Shown here piece by piece: positions 1 through 7,046 of a stretch of 64,000 bases of DNA; within the stretch, counting starts at the first letter, position 1, and each line of letters starts with the position of its first letter. Below the pieces are notes generated by a model. That model was not told the origin of the DNA. It saw only the letters and a program-made list of their open reading frames with translations, and did no database searches. This DNA comes from Fen-1359 sp963710355 (lineage in GTDB: Bacteria > Planctomycetota > Phycisphaerae > Sedimentisphaerales > Anaerobacaceae). Location: the NCBI GenBank assembly GCA_963710355.1, contig CAVPZU010000003.1:1-64000 (forward strand), given 5' to 3'. The translations under genes and the position numbers were made by a program.

Positions 1-26
1 ATACCAATTCCATAAATTAATTGCGC
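1..26. repeat. Left terminal inverted repeat of the IS630 element
   Basis: These 26 bases, including the TA target at 2-3, match the reverse complement of 1127-1152 at 22 positions; mismatches fall at repeat positions 10, 13, 14 and 21. The outermost nine bases and the inner TGCGC block are identical. They are the likely transposase-binding end on the 3' side of the transposase gene. Confidence 0.85.
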
Positions 27-1080
27 TCGATGTAGTTAGCTCGACATATACTTTTAACCAATTCAGCGGTAAGACAAACCCTTTGCCACGCCTCGCATGC
101 GGCCTCGCGAAGGTCATCATAATCTCGATAACTTCGATTTGACCAAAAATGGCTGCGAAGATATTGCCACAAATTCTCAACAGGATTCAATTCCGGACTA
201 TAGGCTGGTAGTTCTATTATGGTAACGTTTTCGGGTACGACAAGTTCCTTAGACTTGTGAAAACCAGCCTGATCCCAAATCAGAACCGCATGAACATCCG
301 CAGCAATCTCCGTTGCGAACTGCTTAAGATAAACATTCATAACCTCTGTACTGATATACGGTGATAACATACCTACCGATTGTCCGGTCTGCGGACATAC
401 TGCTGATATTACATACAACCACTCATATTGAGTCTGCTTAACAGCAGCCGGGCGACTGCCGCGTCTTGCCCAAACCCTTGCCAATGTCCCCTGCTGACCG
501 AAACGAGCTTCATCCTCGAACCATACCTCTAACCGTTTGTAAGGATGAGATGCAGCTATGACTTCCAGCCTCCCGCCGATGTTTTTTTAAAATCCTGCTG
601 TGCTTTAATGTCCGCCCTCTGATGCCGAGGTCGCGGAGCCAAATAACTATACCCCAGACGATGCAGCAGCTGATAAACACCGTTGAGACTGTAAACTACG
701 CCAAACTCCTTGTTCAAGATTTTTTGAATGTCCTTGCCGTACAGTGTTGCTACTGCATCGTTCTTTGTAGGACCAGCATCGATACGGGATGAAAAGTGTT
801 CATAACTGGCTGCAGGCAGATTCGGCTTTCGACCTGAATGGTGCTGTTCCTTCAGACCATCGATGCCATGGGTGTTATACTTTGCTACCCAGCTTTGAAT
901 CGCCCTTCGAGAATATGCGGTCATTTGTGCAATCTCGACACAAGTATATCCCTGCTGGGCGAGCGCAACAGCCTGGATTCTTCCTGCGAGGCGGGCGTTT
1001 GTTTGAGATTTTGCTGATTTTAACAACTCTTTTACGCTTTTGTATTCCTTTACTGTCATAATAACCTCCATATCAATCAT
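17..1080 (-). CDS. IS630-family transposase made by -1 frameshifting
   Basis: Cut-and-paste DDE transposase of about 354 aa if the two frames are joined. The first frame (1080 to 556) holds two helix-turn-helix domains (QGYTCVEIAQMTAYSRRAIQSW and a winged second HTH). The second frame carries the catalytic domain: FEDEARFG supplies the first Asp, LIWDQAGFHKS the second, and YSPELNPVENLW the Glu. The frames overlap at a run of seven A on the coding strand (582-588). A -1 shift there reads straight into the open catalytic frame and gives a protein of normal family length. The total of 1064 nt plus one repeated base is divisible by three. Programmed frameshifting, transcriptional slippage, or a simple mutation would all look like this; programmed recoding is known for IS630 members and fits best. 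Confidence 0.85.
582..592 (-). promoter_or_regulatory. Putative slippery site for -1 frameshift in the transposase
   Basis: On the coding (minus) strand the sequence is TTTTAAAAAAAC. In the zero frame it reads TTT AAA AAA ACA and meets a stop 15 to 20 nt later. A tRNA-Lys slipping back one base on the A7 run continues as AAC ATC GGC into the catalytic frame. The same run could instead cause RNA polymerase slippage. Confidence 0.55.
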
Positions 1081-1126
1081 TTTTATAAATCAGGTTACTA
1101 TGGTATGTATCGGAATATCCTATAAA

Positions 1127-1152
1127 GCGCATTTAATTATTGTAATTGGTAT
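1127..1152. repeat. Right terminal inverted repeat of the IS630 element
   Basis: Partner of the repeat at 1-26, on the transposase-proximal (5') side of the gene. The TA at 1150-1151 is the presumed duplicated target dinucleotide. Confidence 0.85.
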
Positions 1153-1249
1153 AAGTTCAAAAATCAAAGTGCTTTGTAGAAAACCTCAAATTTCCCGATA
1201 AATCGGGATAGCCAACACCCAATATCTGCCCGATACCATTAAAAATTGG

Positions 1250-2509
1250 TTAGTGGCGGGAACCTCTCCATGAATGTCTGCGGGAAGGATGTGATTTATG
1301 CCCCATGGAAGCAGCTTTGGCAAAGTGACGGGCGGGATGAGATTTATCTTCCTGGCGCGAATGCTGCGGAATGGGTGCTGCATAGTCAAAACCGGCACAT
1401 TTTTCCGGGGTAAATTTTCGCTCGATAAATTTTTCAATCTGGCGAAGGTATTTGTCCTCATCATACGAAACAAACGTGATGGCGTCGCCTGTAGCGGTCG
1501 CCCTGCCGGTGCGGCCGATGCGATGAATGTAGTCTTCAGCAAAGGTCGGCACATCAAAATTGACAACGTGCGAGATTCCCTCGACATCGATTCCTCGGGC
1601 GGCGATATCTGTTGCAACCATAACCTGGAATTTACCGTTTTTAAAGCCATCCATTGCATTTTGCCGCTGCGACTGTGAGCGGCCGGAGTGAATCGAGACC
1701 GATATAATACCTGCTTGCTTCAATTGCCGGCTGATTCTATCCACGCCGTGCTTGGTGCGGGAAAAGACCAGCACGCAGTACATCTGCTGATTCTTGAGCA
1801 TGTGCAACAGAAGAGCCATTTTCTGCTCCCTTTGGACAGAATAGATATGCTGTGTAATCGTTTCGATGGGGTTTCGCTGCCGGCCAATCTGGATAATTTT
1901 GGGGGACTTGAGTATGCCTGCGGCGAGGGCCTTTACTTCCGGCGGTATTGTAGCCGAAAAAAGCATAGTTTGTCGTTTTTGCGGCAAGGCGGCGACAATT
2001 TTCCGCACATCGTTAATGAAACCCATATCAAACATACGGTCGGCTTCGTCAATAACGAGGACTTCGATACTCCGCAGATCGATGGTTCTTCGCTGCATGT
2101 GGTCCATAAGTCGTCCTGGAGTTGCAACAACGATGTCAACGCCCCGCCGAAGCGCATTTAGCTGGCTTTTAATATTTACGCCCCCATAAACGGCGAGGGT
2201 GTGCAAATTCAGGAAACGGCCATAAGAAATTATTTCCTTTTCGATTTGTGCCGCCAGCTCGCGGGTCGGCGTAAGAATTAGCGCTTTTGTAATTTTCCTT
2301 TTGGTTGCATGCTCGTGGCAGAGGCGGTTCAAAATGGGCAGCGCAAAGGCAGCAGTTTTGCCTGTACCGGTCTGTGCGCAGCCAATAATATCGCTGCCGG
2401 CAATTGCGGCGGGAATTACCTGTGACTGAACTTCGGTTGGAGCTGTGTAGCCGCTAACAAGAATGCCACGCACCAGCGGGTCGAAAAGACCAATTTTCTT
2501 AAACGGCAT
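1250..2509 (-). CDS. DEAD-box ATP-dependent RNA helicase, RhlE-like
   Basis: Cytoplasmic RNA helicase of 419 aa. All core motifs are visible in order: Q motif in the first 30 residues, Walker A AQTGTGKT, PTRELA, TPGRLMD, DEAD in VIDEADRMFDMGF, SAT in LFSATIPP, then in the second RecA domain VFSRTK, ATDIAARGIDV and HRIGRTGRA. The C-terminus is a short His/Arg/Ser-rich basic tail (about 45 aa), typical of RhlE-type helicases, where it adds nonspecific RNA binding. Members remodel rRNA or mRNA and often matter in the cold. It stands alone between the IS element and the ferritin-like gene. The exact RhlE/CsdA subfamily cannot be fixed from motifs only. Confidence 0.93.
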   Translation of the reverse strand: MPFKKIGLFDPLVRGILVSGYTAPTEVQSQVIPAAIAGSDIIGCAQTGTGKTAAFALPILNRLCHEHATKRKITKALILTPTRELAAQIEKEIISYGRFLNLHTLAVYGGVNIKSQLNALRRGVDIVVATPGRLMDHMQRRTIDLRSIEVLVIDEADRMFDMGFINDVRKIVAALPQKRQTMLFSATIPPEVKALAAGILKSPKIIQIGRQRNPIETITQHIYSVQREQKMALLLHMLKNQQMYCVLVFSRTKHGVDRISRQLKQAGIISVSIHSGRSQSQRQNAMDGFKNGKFQVMVATDIAARGIDVEGISHVVNFDVPTFAEDYIHRIGRTGRATATGDAITFVSYDEDKYLRQIEKFIERKFTPEKCAGFDYAAPIPQHSRQEDKSHPARHFAKAASMGHKSHPSRRHSWRGSRH

Positions 2510-2567
2510 CGGATAGTCCTATCAGAATTACCTAACACGTGGGCATAGAAACGAGTTATTTTAATGT

Positions 2568-3008
2568 TTAGCCAAGTAATAAAGAAAGCTCAACGATGTG
2601 ATCCTGCTCGTCAACAATCACATGGCGAATCTCATGCTCGAGCGTCTCGAACTGGTATTGCAGGTCTCTTTGGCTTTCAATCACCTTCCGGTAAATCTGC
2701 TTGTAAAAGTCGATTGCCTCTTTTTCGCCCTTAAGATTAACTTCCAGAATTTTCTTTATATCTTTGGCCCGGTGCGTTTCAGCAAGCCCCATCGTAGGCT
2801 CGCCGCCGAGATACCCGCCGATGAGATTACGAAACTTTTCTTCGTGTTTGAGCTCATCAGAGGCAATCTCTTTGAGCCTTTCAATAATTGCCTCCGCCCC
2901 AGGGCCGCTGACTAATTCGGCGTGCGCAAGATACTGAATCCTGGCGGCATGCTCCAATTCAAGGGCGTGATTCAACATCGTTATCAATTCTTTCTTGATA
3001 TCTGCCAT
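2568..3008 (-). CDS. Ferritin-like diiron protein (bacterioferritin-like)
   Basis: A 146-aa four-helix-bundle protein with the diiron ligand pattern of ferritin-like proteins: Glu in ELEHAARIQY, the ExxH pair in DELKHEEKF, Glu in GEKEAIDFY, and a final D/ExxH in DEQDHIVEL. It probably binds or stores iron or detoxifies peroxide. I chose the start at MADIKKE because AGGAGG lies 6 nt upstream of it; the frame is open for seven more codons (MCLRRLK) but those would overlap the ribosome site. Its position beside an Fe-S assembly operon is compatible with iron handling. It is shorter than bacterioferritin (about 158 aa), so a generic ferritin-like label is safest. Confidence 0.85.
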   Translation of the reverse strand: MADIKKELITMLNHALELEHAARIQYLAHAELVSGPGAEAIIERLKEIASDELKHEEKFRNLIGGYLGGEPTMGLAETHRAKDIKKILEVNLKGEKEAIDFYKQIYRKVIESQRDLQYQFETLEHEIRHVIVDEQDHIVELSLLLG

Positions 3009-3092
3009 CTTAAGCCTCCTTAAACACAAAACTTTCTTTATCTTACAATCGACAATAAACCGTATTTATTATATGCATTTTAAGCAATGCGT

Positions 3093-3836
3093 CTATTTTA
3101 TTTCAACGGAAGCGGCGGCGTCAAATGGATTCGTCCTCATTGCAAGAGAAAACAGATAAGGATATTTGTTTTTCAAATGCTCCATATATTGCACCCATTC
3201 CATAATCAATAAATTATACACCCTGCCCATATCACCCGCAAGATGCTTGTAGTCGGCATCCGGTAATTCTTTGAGCCTGACCCTCTGGGTAAGCTCCTCG
3301 GTCAAATGAAATACCGCCCAGAGGAGATTTGTGAACGATTCATGTTCCAGCAGATTGGGATTTTCCAAAAGACCCAATAAAAACCGCCTTTTTTCCTTCA
3401 AAAAGTCTTTAAGCGACTCCAAATTACCTCTTTTGCTGTCAATATCATATTGATGGGCCTTAACGCTGTTGAGGACTTTCAAAAATTCCTTATCCGACCA
3501 ATCATTGTTTATAACCAGTTTTTGCGTAATCTTGTAAGAGTCTTTATCGAAAGTAGCAAACGTCTTCAGTAATTCCGTGCCTACCTCGCTAAAAAAAGCA
3601 CCTATCACCATATTTAATTTGTTCAGCATAGCCTTCTTTTCCCTGTATTGCAGGAACTCTTCAAGGACGAGGGTTACCAGCAGAACCTGAATGAAAACAA
3701 AGGCAATATCACCAATCAGATACAAAAGGATGTGATGAAGGTCTCTAAAAATCAAATAATGAATATAATATACAACGGCCGACAGACTTAAAAGAACCAG
3801 GCCGAACTTAATCTGCCAATTAAAGAACCGCTTCAT
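3093..3836 (-). CDS. Conserved-looking membrane protein of unknown function
   Basis: 247 aa. Two hydrophobic segments occur near the N-terminus (about residues 8-28 and 34-58: FGLVLLSLSAVVYYIHYLIF and a Leu/Val-rich second helix), followed by a long cytoplasmic, helical, charged part without recognisable motifs. I do not recognise the family. It lies between the MarC-type gene and the ferritin-like gene on the same strand, with 49 to 84 nt gaps, so it may be co-transcribed with them. Confidence 0.65.
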   Translation of the reverse strand: MKRFFNWQIKFGLVLLSLSAVVYYIHYLIFRDLHHILLYLIGDIAFVFIQVLLVTLVLEEFLQYREKKAMLNKLNMVIGAFFSEVGTELLKTFATFDKDSYKITQKLVINNDWSDKEFLKVLNSVKAHQYDIDSKRGNLESLKDFLKEKRRFLLGLLENPNLLEHESFTNLLWAVFHLTEELTQRVRLKELPDADYKHLAGDMGRVYNLLIMEWVQYMEHLKNKYPYLFSLAMRTNPFDAAASVEIK

Positions 3837-3885
3837 TCTGATACCTCAAACCCCCGAGGGACTATATATAAAAACACTACCACAA

Positions 3886-4473
3886 TTACAGGATGTTCGA
3901 TTGTCGCAGGCCATCAATAAACATCTGGACGGCAACGGTAGTTAAAAGCATACCCATCAACCTTTCGCAGGCCAAAAGCCCCCTCCTTCCAAGAATACGA
4001 TTCAAATTACTCGAGAAAAATAAAATGACGGAAGATATAAACCAGGCACAAAAAAACGCCAAGAGCCAATCCCACCAGCGTGAAGGGTCTTTGCCCATAA
4101 TTAAGATGACGGTAGTCATCGCAGCAGGACCTGCGGTTAAAGGTACGGCAAGCGGGAAAATCAAAGGTTCGCTTTCCAATTCAACTTTGAAAATCTCGCC
4201 AGAACTGCTGAAAACCATCCTGACAGCGATAAGCATCAGAATCACGCCGCCAGCAATACCGAGGGAAGATTCGGTGACACGCAGGGCGTCAAGGATATAC
4301 CGGCCGATAAAAAGAAAAATCATAAGAATAACAAGGGCAAAAAGCAATTCACGAATAATAATGGCTTTTCGCCTCTCGGGAGGGATATTCTGCAAGACAA
4401 AAAGGAACATCGGGACATTTCCCAGCGGGTCGAGGACCATAAAAATCAAAACGAAAGCAGCTATAAATGACAT
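3886..4473 (-). CDS. MarC/YhgN-family integral membrane protein
   Basis: 195 aa with about six hydrophobic helices and the family hallmark DPLGNVPMFL near the N-terminus, plus a second half containing PLAVPLTAGPAAMTTVIL. This repeated DPxGNxP / PLxxPLxAGPGA layout defines the MarC (UPF0056) family. The family name came from a supposed link to antibiotic resistance that was not upheld; the transport substrate is unknown. The gene follows the cysteine desulfurase by only 33 nt on the same strand, so it may be the tail of the Fe-S operon. Confidence 0.88.
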   Translation of the reverse strand: MSFIAAFVLIFMVLDPLGNVPMFLFVLQNIPPERRKAIIIRELLFALVILMIFLFIGRYILDALRVTESSLGIAGGVILMLIAVRMVFSSSGEIFKVELESEPLIFPLAVPLTAGPAAMTTVILIMGKDPSRWWDWLLAFFCAWFISSVILFFSSNLNRILGRRGLLACERLMGMLLTTVAVQMFIDGLRQSNIL

Positions 4474-4506
4474 ATAGTTACCTGTAAAAAATAAAATAAT
4501 ATCAAT

Positions 4507-5667
4507 TTATGCCTTATTTACAAAAGGCGAAAGCTGTCGCAACCTGTTAATTATCGGCGGAAGTTTTTCGATAACGTAATCGACCTCGTCTTCGGTATTG
4601 AACCTGCTCAAGCTGAAACGGATGGAGCCGTGCGCAGCGGTAAAGGGGACGCCCATAGCCCGCATAACGTGCGACGGCTCGAGAGAGCCTGATGTGCAGG
4701 CAGAACCGCTGGAGGCACAGATGCCGAATTTGTCGAGCATAAGCAAAATGGACTCACCCTCAATATATTCAAAACTGATATTGGTAGTGTTTGGGAGGCG
4801 ATTTTTTTTGTCGCCGTTAAGACTGGAATCGGGACATTTTTTGAGGATTTCCGTTTCGAGTTTATCGCGAAGTTTCTTTATGCGTATGTTCTCGTCATCG
4901 AGGTATTGTGCAGCAAGCCGGCAGGCCTTTCCAATTCCAACGATGCCGGCGGTATTTTCGGTTCCCGCTCTTTTTCCGGTCTCCTGGTGACCGCCTACAA
5001 TAAAAGGCGATATTCTCGTGCCTTTTTTAATATAAAGGACGCCGATACCCTTTGGGCCGTGAAGTTTGTGTCCTGAAAGGCTGAGCAGGTCAATTTTGGA
5101 TTTCGATAAATCAAGCGGGATTTTACCGACGGCCTGAACTGCATCGGTATGAAAGACTGCCCCCCTGCTGCTGACGATTTCAGCAATCTGGTCTATGGGA
5201 AAGATAACGCCTGTCTCATTATTGGCATACATAATTGAAACAACGGCGGTATTGTCATCGACCTGCTCGGTCAATTCATCGAGGTTGAGATTTCCCTGCC
5301 TGTCAACGGTAAGTTCGACGACGGTGAACCCGAGAGTTTGGAGTTCGCGGCAGGTTGCCAGAACCGCTGGGTGTTCGACTCTGGTGGTAATAATTTTCCT
5401 TTTATCAGGATTAGCAGATAGAACGCCTTTGATTGCGGCGTTGTCGCTCTCGGTGCCGCCGCTGGTAAAGACGATTTCCGAAGGGTCGCAGCCGAGGAGA
5501 TAGGCAACCTGCTGACGAGCCTTTTTAATCATAAGAGCAATTTGTCCGCCGAAGGAGTGCATACTCGAAGGATTGCCGTAAAGCTCGCCAAACAGCGGCA
5601 GCATCTCTTCGATAACCTCCGGGGCAACTTTTGTCGTCGCATTATTATCAAAATATACCGTCTTCAT
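4507..5667 (-). CDS. nifS: Cysteine desulfurase, NifS type
   Basis: PLP enzyme that removes sulfur from cysteine and passes the persulfide to an Fe-S scaffold, here the adjacent NifU. 386 aa from the chosen start MKTVYFDNNATT, which opens with the conserved YFDNNATT motif; a longer frame (+21 aa) would run back into nifU. The PLP lysine is in SLSGHKLHGPKG, and the catalytic cysteine is in the flexible loop GSACTSGSLEPSHV, typical of group I (NifS/IscS) enzymes. The gene follows nifU by 19 nt, so the two are surely co-expressed. No nitrogenase genes are near; this pair is most likely the general Fe-S system of an anaerobe. Confidence 0.95.
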   Translation of the reverse strand: MKTVYFDNNATTKVAPEVIEEMLPLFGELYGNPSSMHSFGGQIALMIKKARQQVAYLLGCDPSEIVFTSGGTESDNAAIKGVLSANPDKRKIITTRVEHPAVLATCRELQTLGFTVVELTVDRQGNLNLDELTEQVDDNTAVVSIMYANNETGVIFPIDQIAEIVSSRGAVFHTDAVQAVGKIPLDLSKSKIDLLSLSGHKLHGPKGIGVLYIKKGTRISPFIVGGHQETGKRAGTENTAGIVGIGKACRLAAQYLDDENIRIKKLRDKLETEILKKCPDSSLNGDKKNRLPNTTNISFEYIEGESILLMLDKFGICASSGSACTSGSLEPSHVMRAMGVPFTAAHGSIRFSLSRFNTEDEVDYVIEKLPPIINRLRQLSPFVNKA

Positions 5668-5686
5668 CCATTTTTCTCGCAAACCA

Positions 5687-6541
5687 CTACTGGTTTTTTT
5701 GCTCTTCGACAACAATATCGCGTGAAACAAATTCTCTTAACTTTGCCTCAACGACATCTTTTAAGGTAAACTCAGCGGTTTTGCAGCCTGCACACATACC
5801 TCTAAAGGCAACGATGACTTTATTGCCCTCAACATCAACCAGTTCGATATCACCGCCGTCGGCCCGCAACGCAGGCCTAATCTGCTCATTTATCGTCCGT
5901 TCAACAAGCCTAATCTTCTGGATGTTAGTTAGTTTATGTTCCTCTGTTGGCGTTTGAGAAACAGGTTGTCTTTCTTTTTTACCCCAAATACCATCGATAA
6001 TCTCCTGTATTTTTCCTTTGCAGCCGCCGCATCCGCCGCCTGCTTTTGTGTAGTTTGTGACCTGGTCAACGGTCGTAAGATTATTTTCGCGGACGACCCG
6101 TTCGATTTCCTTATCTGTGACACCAAAACAGGTGCAGACAATTTTGCCCTCAAGCTGGTGCTTCTTTGTGCCGCCGGTGTGGTAATTTTCGATGGCTGCT
6201 TCGAGGGCTTCTCTGCCCATAACCGAGCAGTGCATCTTTTGCTCCGGCAGCCCGCCGAGGTAATCCGCAATCTCCTTGTTGGTAACTCTGGATGCCTCTT
6301 CGATGGTTTTGCCCTTAATCAGTTCGGTAAGAACGGACGACGAAGCAATAGCGCTTGCACAGCCGAAGGTCTTGAATTTGGCGTCTTTGATTTTGCCGTT
6401 TTTGTCGAGCTTGAAGGTGAGTTTCAGAGCATCGCCGCACGCAAGAGAACCCACCTCGCCCACCCCGTCAGGGTTCTCAATCTCGCCGACATTCCGCGGA
6501 TTCAAAAAATGGTCCATAACTTTATCAGTATATTCCCACAT
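5687..6541 (-). CDS. nifU: Three-domain NifU Fe-S cluster scaffold
   Basis: 284 aa with the full NifU architecture. Residues 1-120 form the IscU-like scaffold with cluster-binding C35, C61 and C105. Residues about 133-185 are a BFD-like [2Fe-2S] domain (C136, C138, C171, C174; CTCFG and GGGCGGCKG). Residues about 205-280 are the NifU C-terminal domain with the CxxC pair C250/C253. It builds clusters from NifS-derived sulfur and hands them to apo-proteins; quinolinate synthase in the same operon is one plausible client. It lies directly upstream of nifS and downstream of the four-helix-bundle gene (12-nt gap). All eight or nine key cysteines are present, so it should be functional. Confidence 0.95.
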   Translation of the reverse strand: MWEYTDKVMDHFLNPRNVGEIENPDGVGEVGSLACGDALKLTFKLDKNGKIKDAKFKTFGCASAIASSSVLTELIKGKTIEEASRVTNKEIADYLGGLPEQKMHCSVMGREALEAAIENYHTGGTKKHQLEGKIVCTCFGVTDKEIERVVRENNLTTVDQVTNYTKAGGGCGGCKGKIQEIIDGIWGKKERQPVSQTPTEEHKLTNIQKIRLVERTINEQIRPALRADGGDIELVDVEGNKVIVAFRGMCAGCKTAEFTLKDVVEAKLREFVSRDIVVEEQKNQ

Positions 6542-6552
6542 ATTATTAGTCC

Positions 6553-6574
6553 TTAGTTTTGAGCTGTTAGTTTT
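6553..6574. repeat. AT-rich repeat flanking the four-helix-bundle gene (left copy)
   Basis: A 22-bp sequence beginning TTAGTTTTGAGC is found here, overlapping the stop codon of the four-helix-bundle gene, and identically at 14409-14430 in an unrelated intergenic region. A related sequence in inverted orientation lies on the other side of the gene at about 7018-7046. Confidence 0.55.
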
Positions 6575-7002
6575 GAGTTACCTTTGTAACCGGTTTTGAC
6601 TATGCTGGTTAAAATTTTAATTAACTCTTCTGATTCAGCTATCAACTGTTGAGATTGTTTCCCGTCGATGGTTTTAGAATCCACTAATAAACGAAGCCAA
6701 TAACTAGAGCCTATCCCAAAACCCCCATTATTGGCCTTTTCAGTGCCATAAATGGCGTTTTCTGAGGTTTTGGGATGACTTCTAGTTTCTCTTGCTTCTT
6801 TCGAAGCAATGGACATCTTAGCAAAGAAATCTTTTCTGCTTTGCCCCGCTAAAGCTTCCTCAACATTTGCTCCGATGCTCGTCTCCGCTCTTAAAAGCTG
6901 TGTTGCAATAACAAAATGCTTATCTTCCTTCAATTTAGCGCAAAGTTTGATAATTTGCAAGGCAAAGGAATAGCTTTTTTCTTTTATAATACTATTTGCC
7001 AT
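6553..7002 (-). CDS. Four-helix-bundle protein (S23/Avd-like) with a 26-aa inserted palindrome
   Basis: 149 aa, member of the small four-helix-bundle family first seen in 23S rRNA intervening sequences and related to the Avd accessory proteins of diversity-generating retroelements. Core signatures are FALQIIKL, LLRAETSIGANVEEA and GQSRKDFFAKMSIASKEARET. Function in the cell is unknown. The protein is about 26 residues longer than usual: between EARET and SYWLRLL lies a segment encoded by a mini inverted-repeat element (6704-6785). Removing it restores ARETSYWLRLL exactly. The start chosen is MANSIIK; a TTG at 7038 overlapping the metY stop is possible. The gene is wedged into the cysteine/Fe-S operon and is bracketed by inverted AT-rich repeats, suggesting it arrived as a cassette. 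Confidence 0.82.
   Translation of the reverse strand: MANSIIKEKSYSFALQIIKLCAKLKEDKHFVIATQLLRAETSIGANVEEALAGQSRKDFFAKMSIASKEARETRSHPKTSENAIYGTEKANNGGFGIGSSYWLRLLVDSKTIDGKQSQQLIAESEELIKILTSIVKTGYKGNSKLTAQN
6704..6785. repeat. MITE-like palindromic element inserted in frame, with CTAG duplication
   Basis: A 74-bp element (6708-6781) flanked by CTAG on both sides (6704-6707 and 6782-6785), which looks like a 4-bp target duplication of the IS5-family type. Its ends are inverted repeats; the 11-bp arms ATCCCAAAACC (6713-6723) and the complement at 6766-6776 are perfect. An inner hairpin GCCAT-AA-ATGGC lies in the middle. Element plus duplication is 78 bp, exactly 26 codons, and reads through without a stop. 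No transposase is inside, so it would have been moved by another element in trans. Confidence 0.8.
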
Positions 7003-7017
7003 AGAAATAAAATCCAC

Positions 7018-7046
7018 AACTAAAAACTTAAAACTCAAAACTTAGA
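7018..7046. repeat. AT-rich repeat flanking the four-helix-bundle gene (right, inverted)
   Basis: Read on the minus strand this stretch contains CTAAGTTTTGAGTTTTAAG, similar to the plus-strand sequence at 6553-6580. The two are in opposite orientation and bracket the four-helix-bundle gene. The similarity is imperfect and the sequence is simple, so this is a suggestion only. Confidence 0.4.

Larger units (their letters stand above)
4..1149 (-). mobile_element. Complete IS630-family insertion sequence
   Basis: The element is bounded by imperfect 26-bp inverted repeats (1-26 and 1127-1152, 22 of 26 positions matching) and contains one DDE transposase in two overlapping frames. A TA dinucleotide sits just outside each end (2-3 and 1150-1151), as expected for IS630/Tc1-mariner elements, which duplicate a TA target. 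The size of about 1.15 kb is normal for the family. It lies downstream of the DEAD-box helicase gene and interrupts no recognisable gene. The left TA is only three bases from the window edge, so the flank cannot be checked. Confidence 0.88.

Noticed and set aside
1190..1212. Palindrome TCCCGATAAATCGGGA as helicase terminator
   Set aside because: The hairpin is downstream of the helicase stop but lacks a clear U-tract on the minus strand and is a common simple palindrome.
3886..4473. MarC as a multidrug resistance protein
   Set aside because: The early link of marC with drug resistance was not confirmed; only the membrane family name is kept.
5687..6541. nifU and nifS as evidence for nitrogen fixation
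   Set aside because: No nitrogenase or cofactor gene is present, and NifU/NifS serve as the general Fe-S system in many anaerobes.
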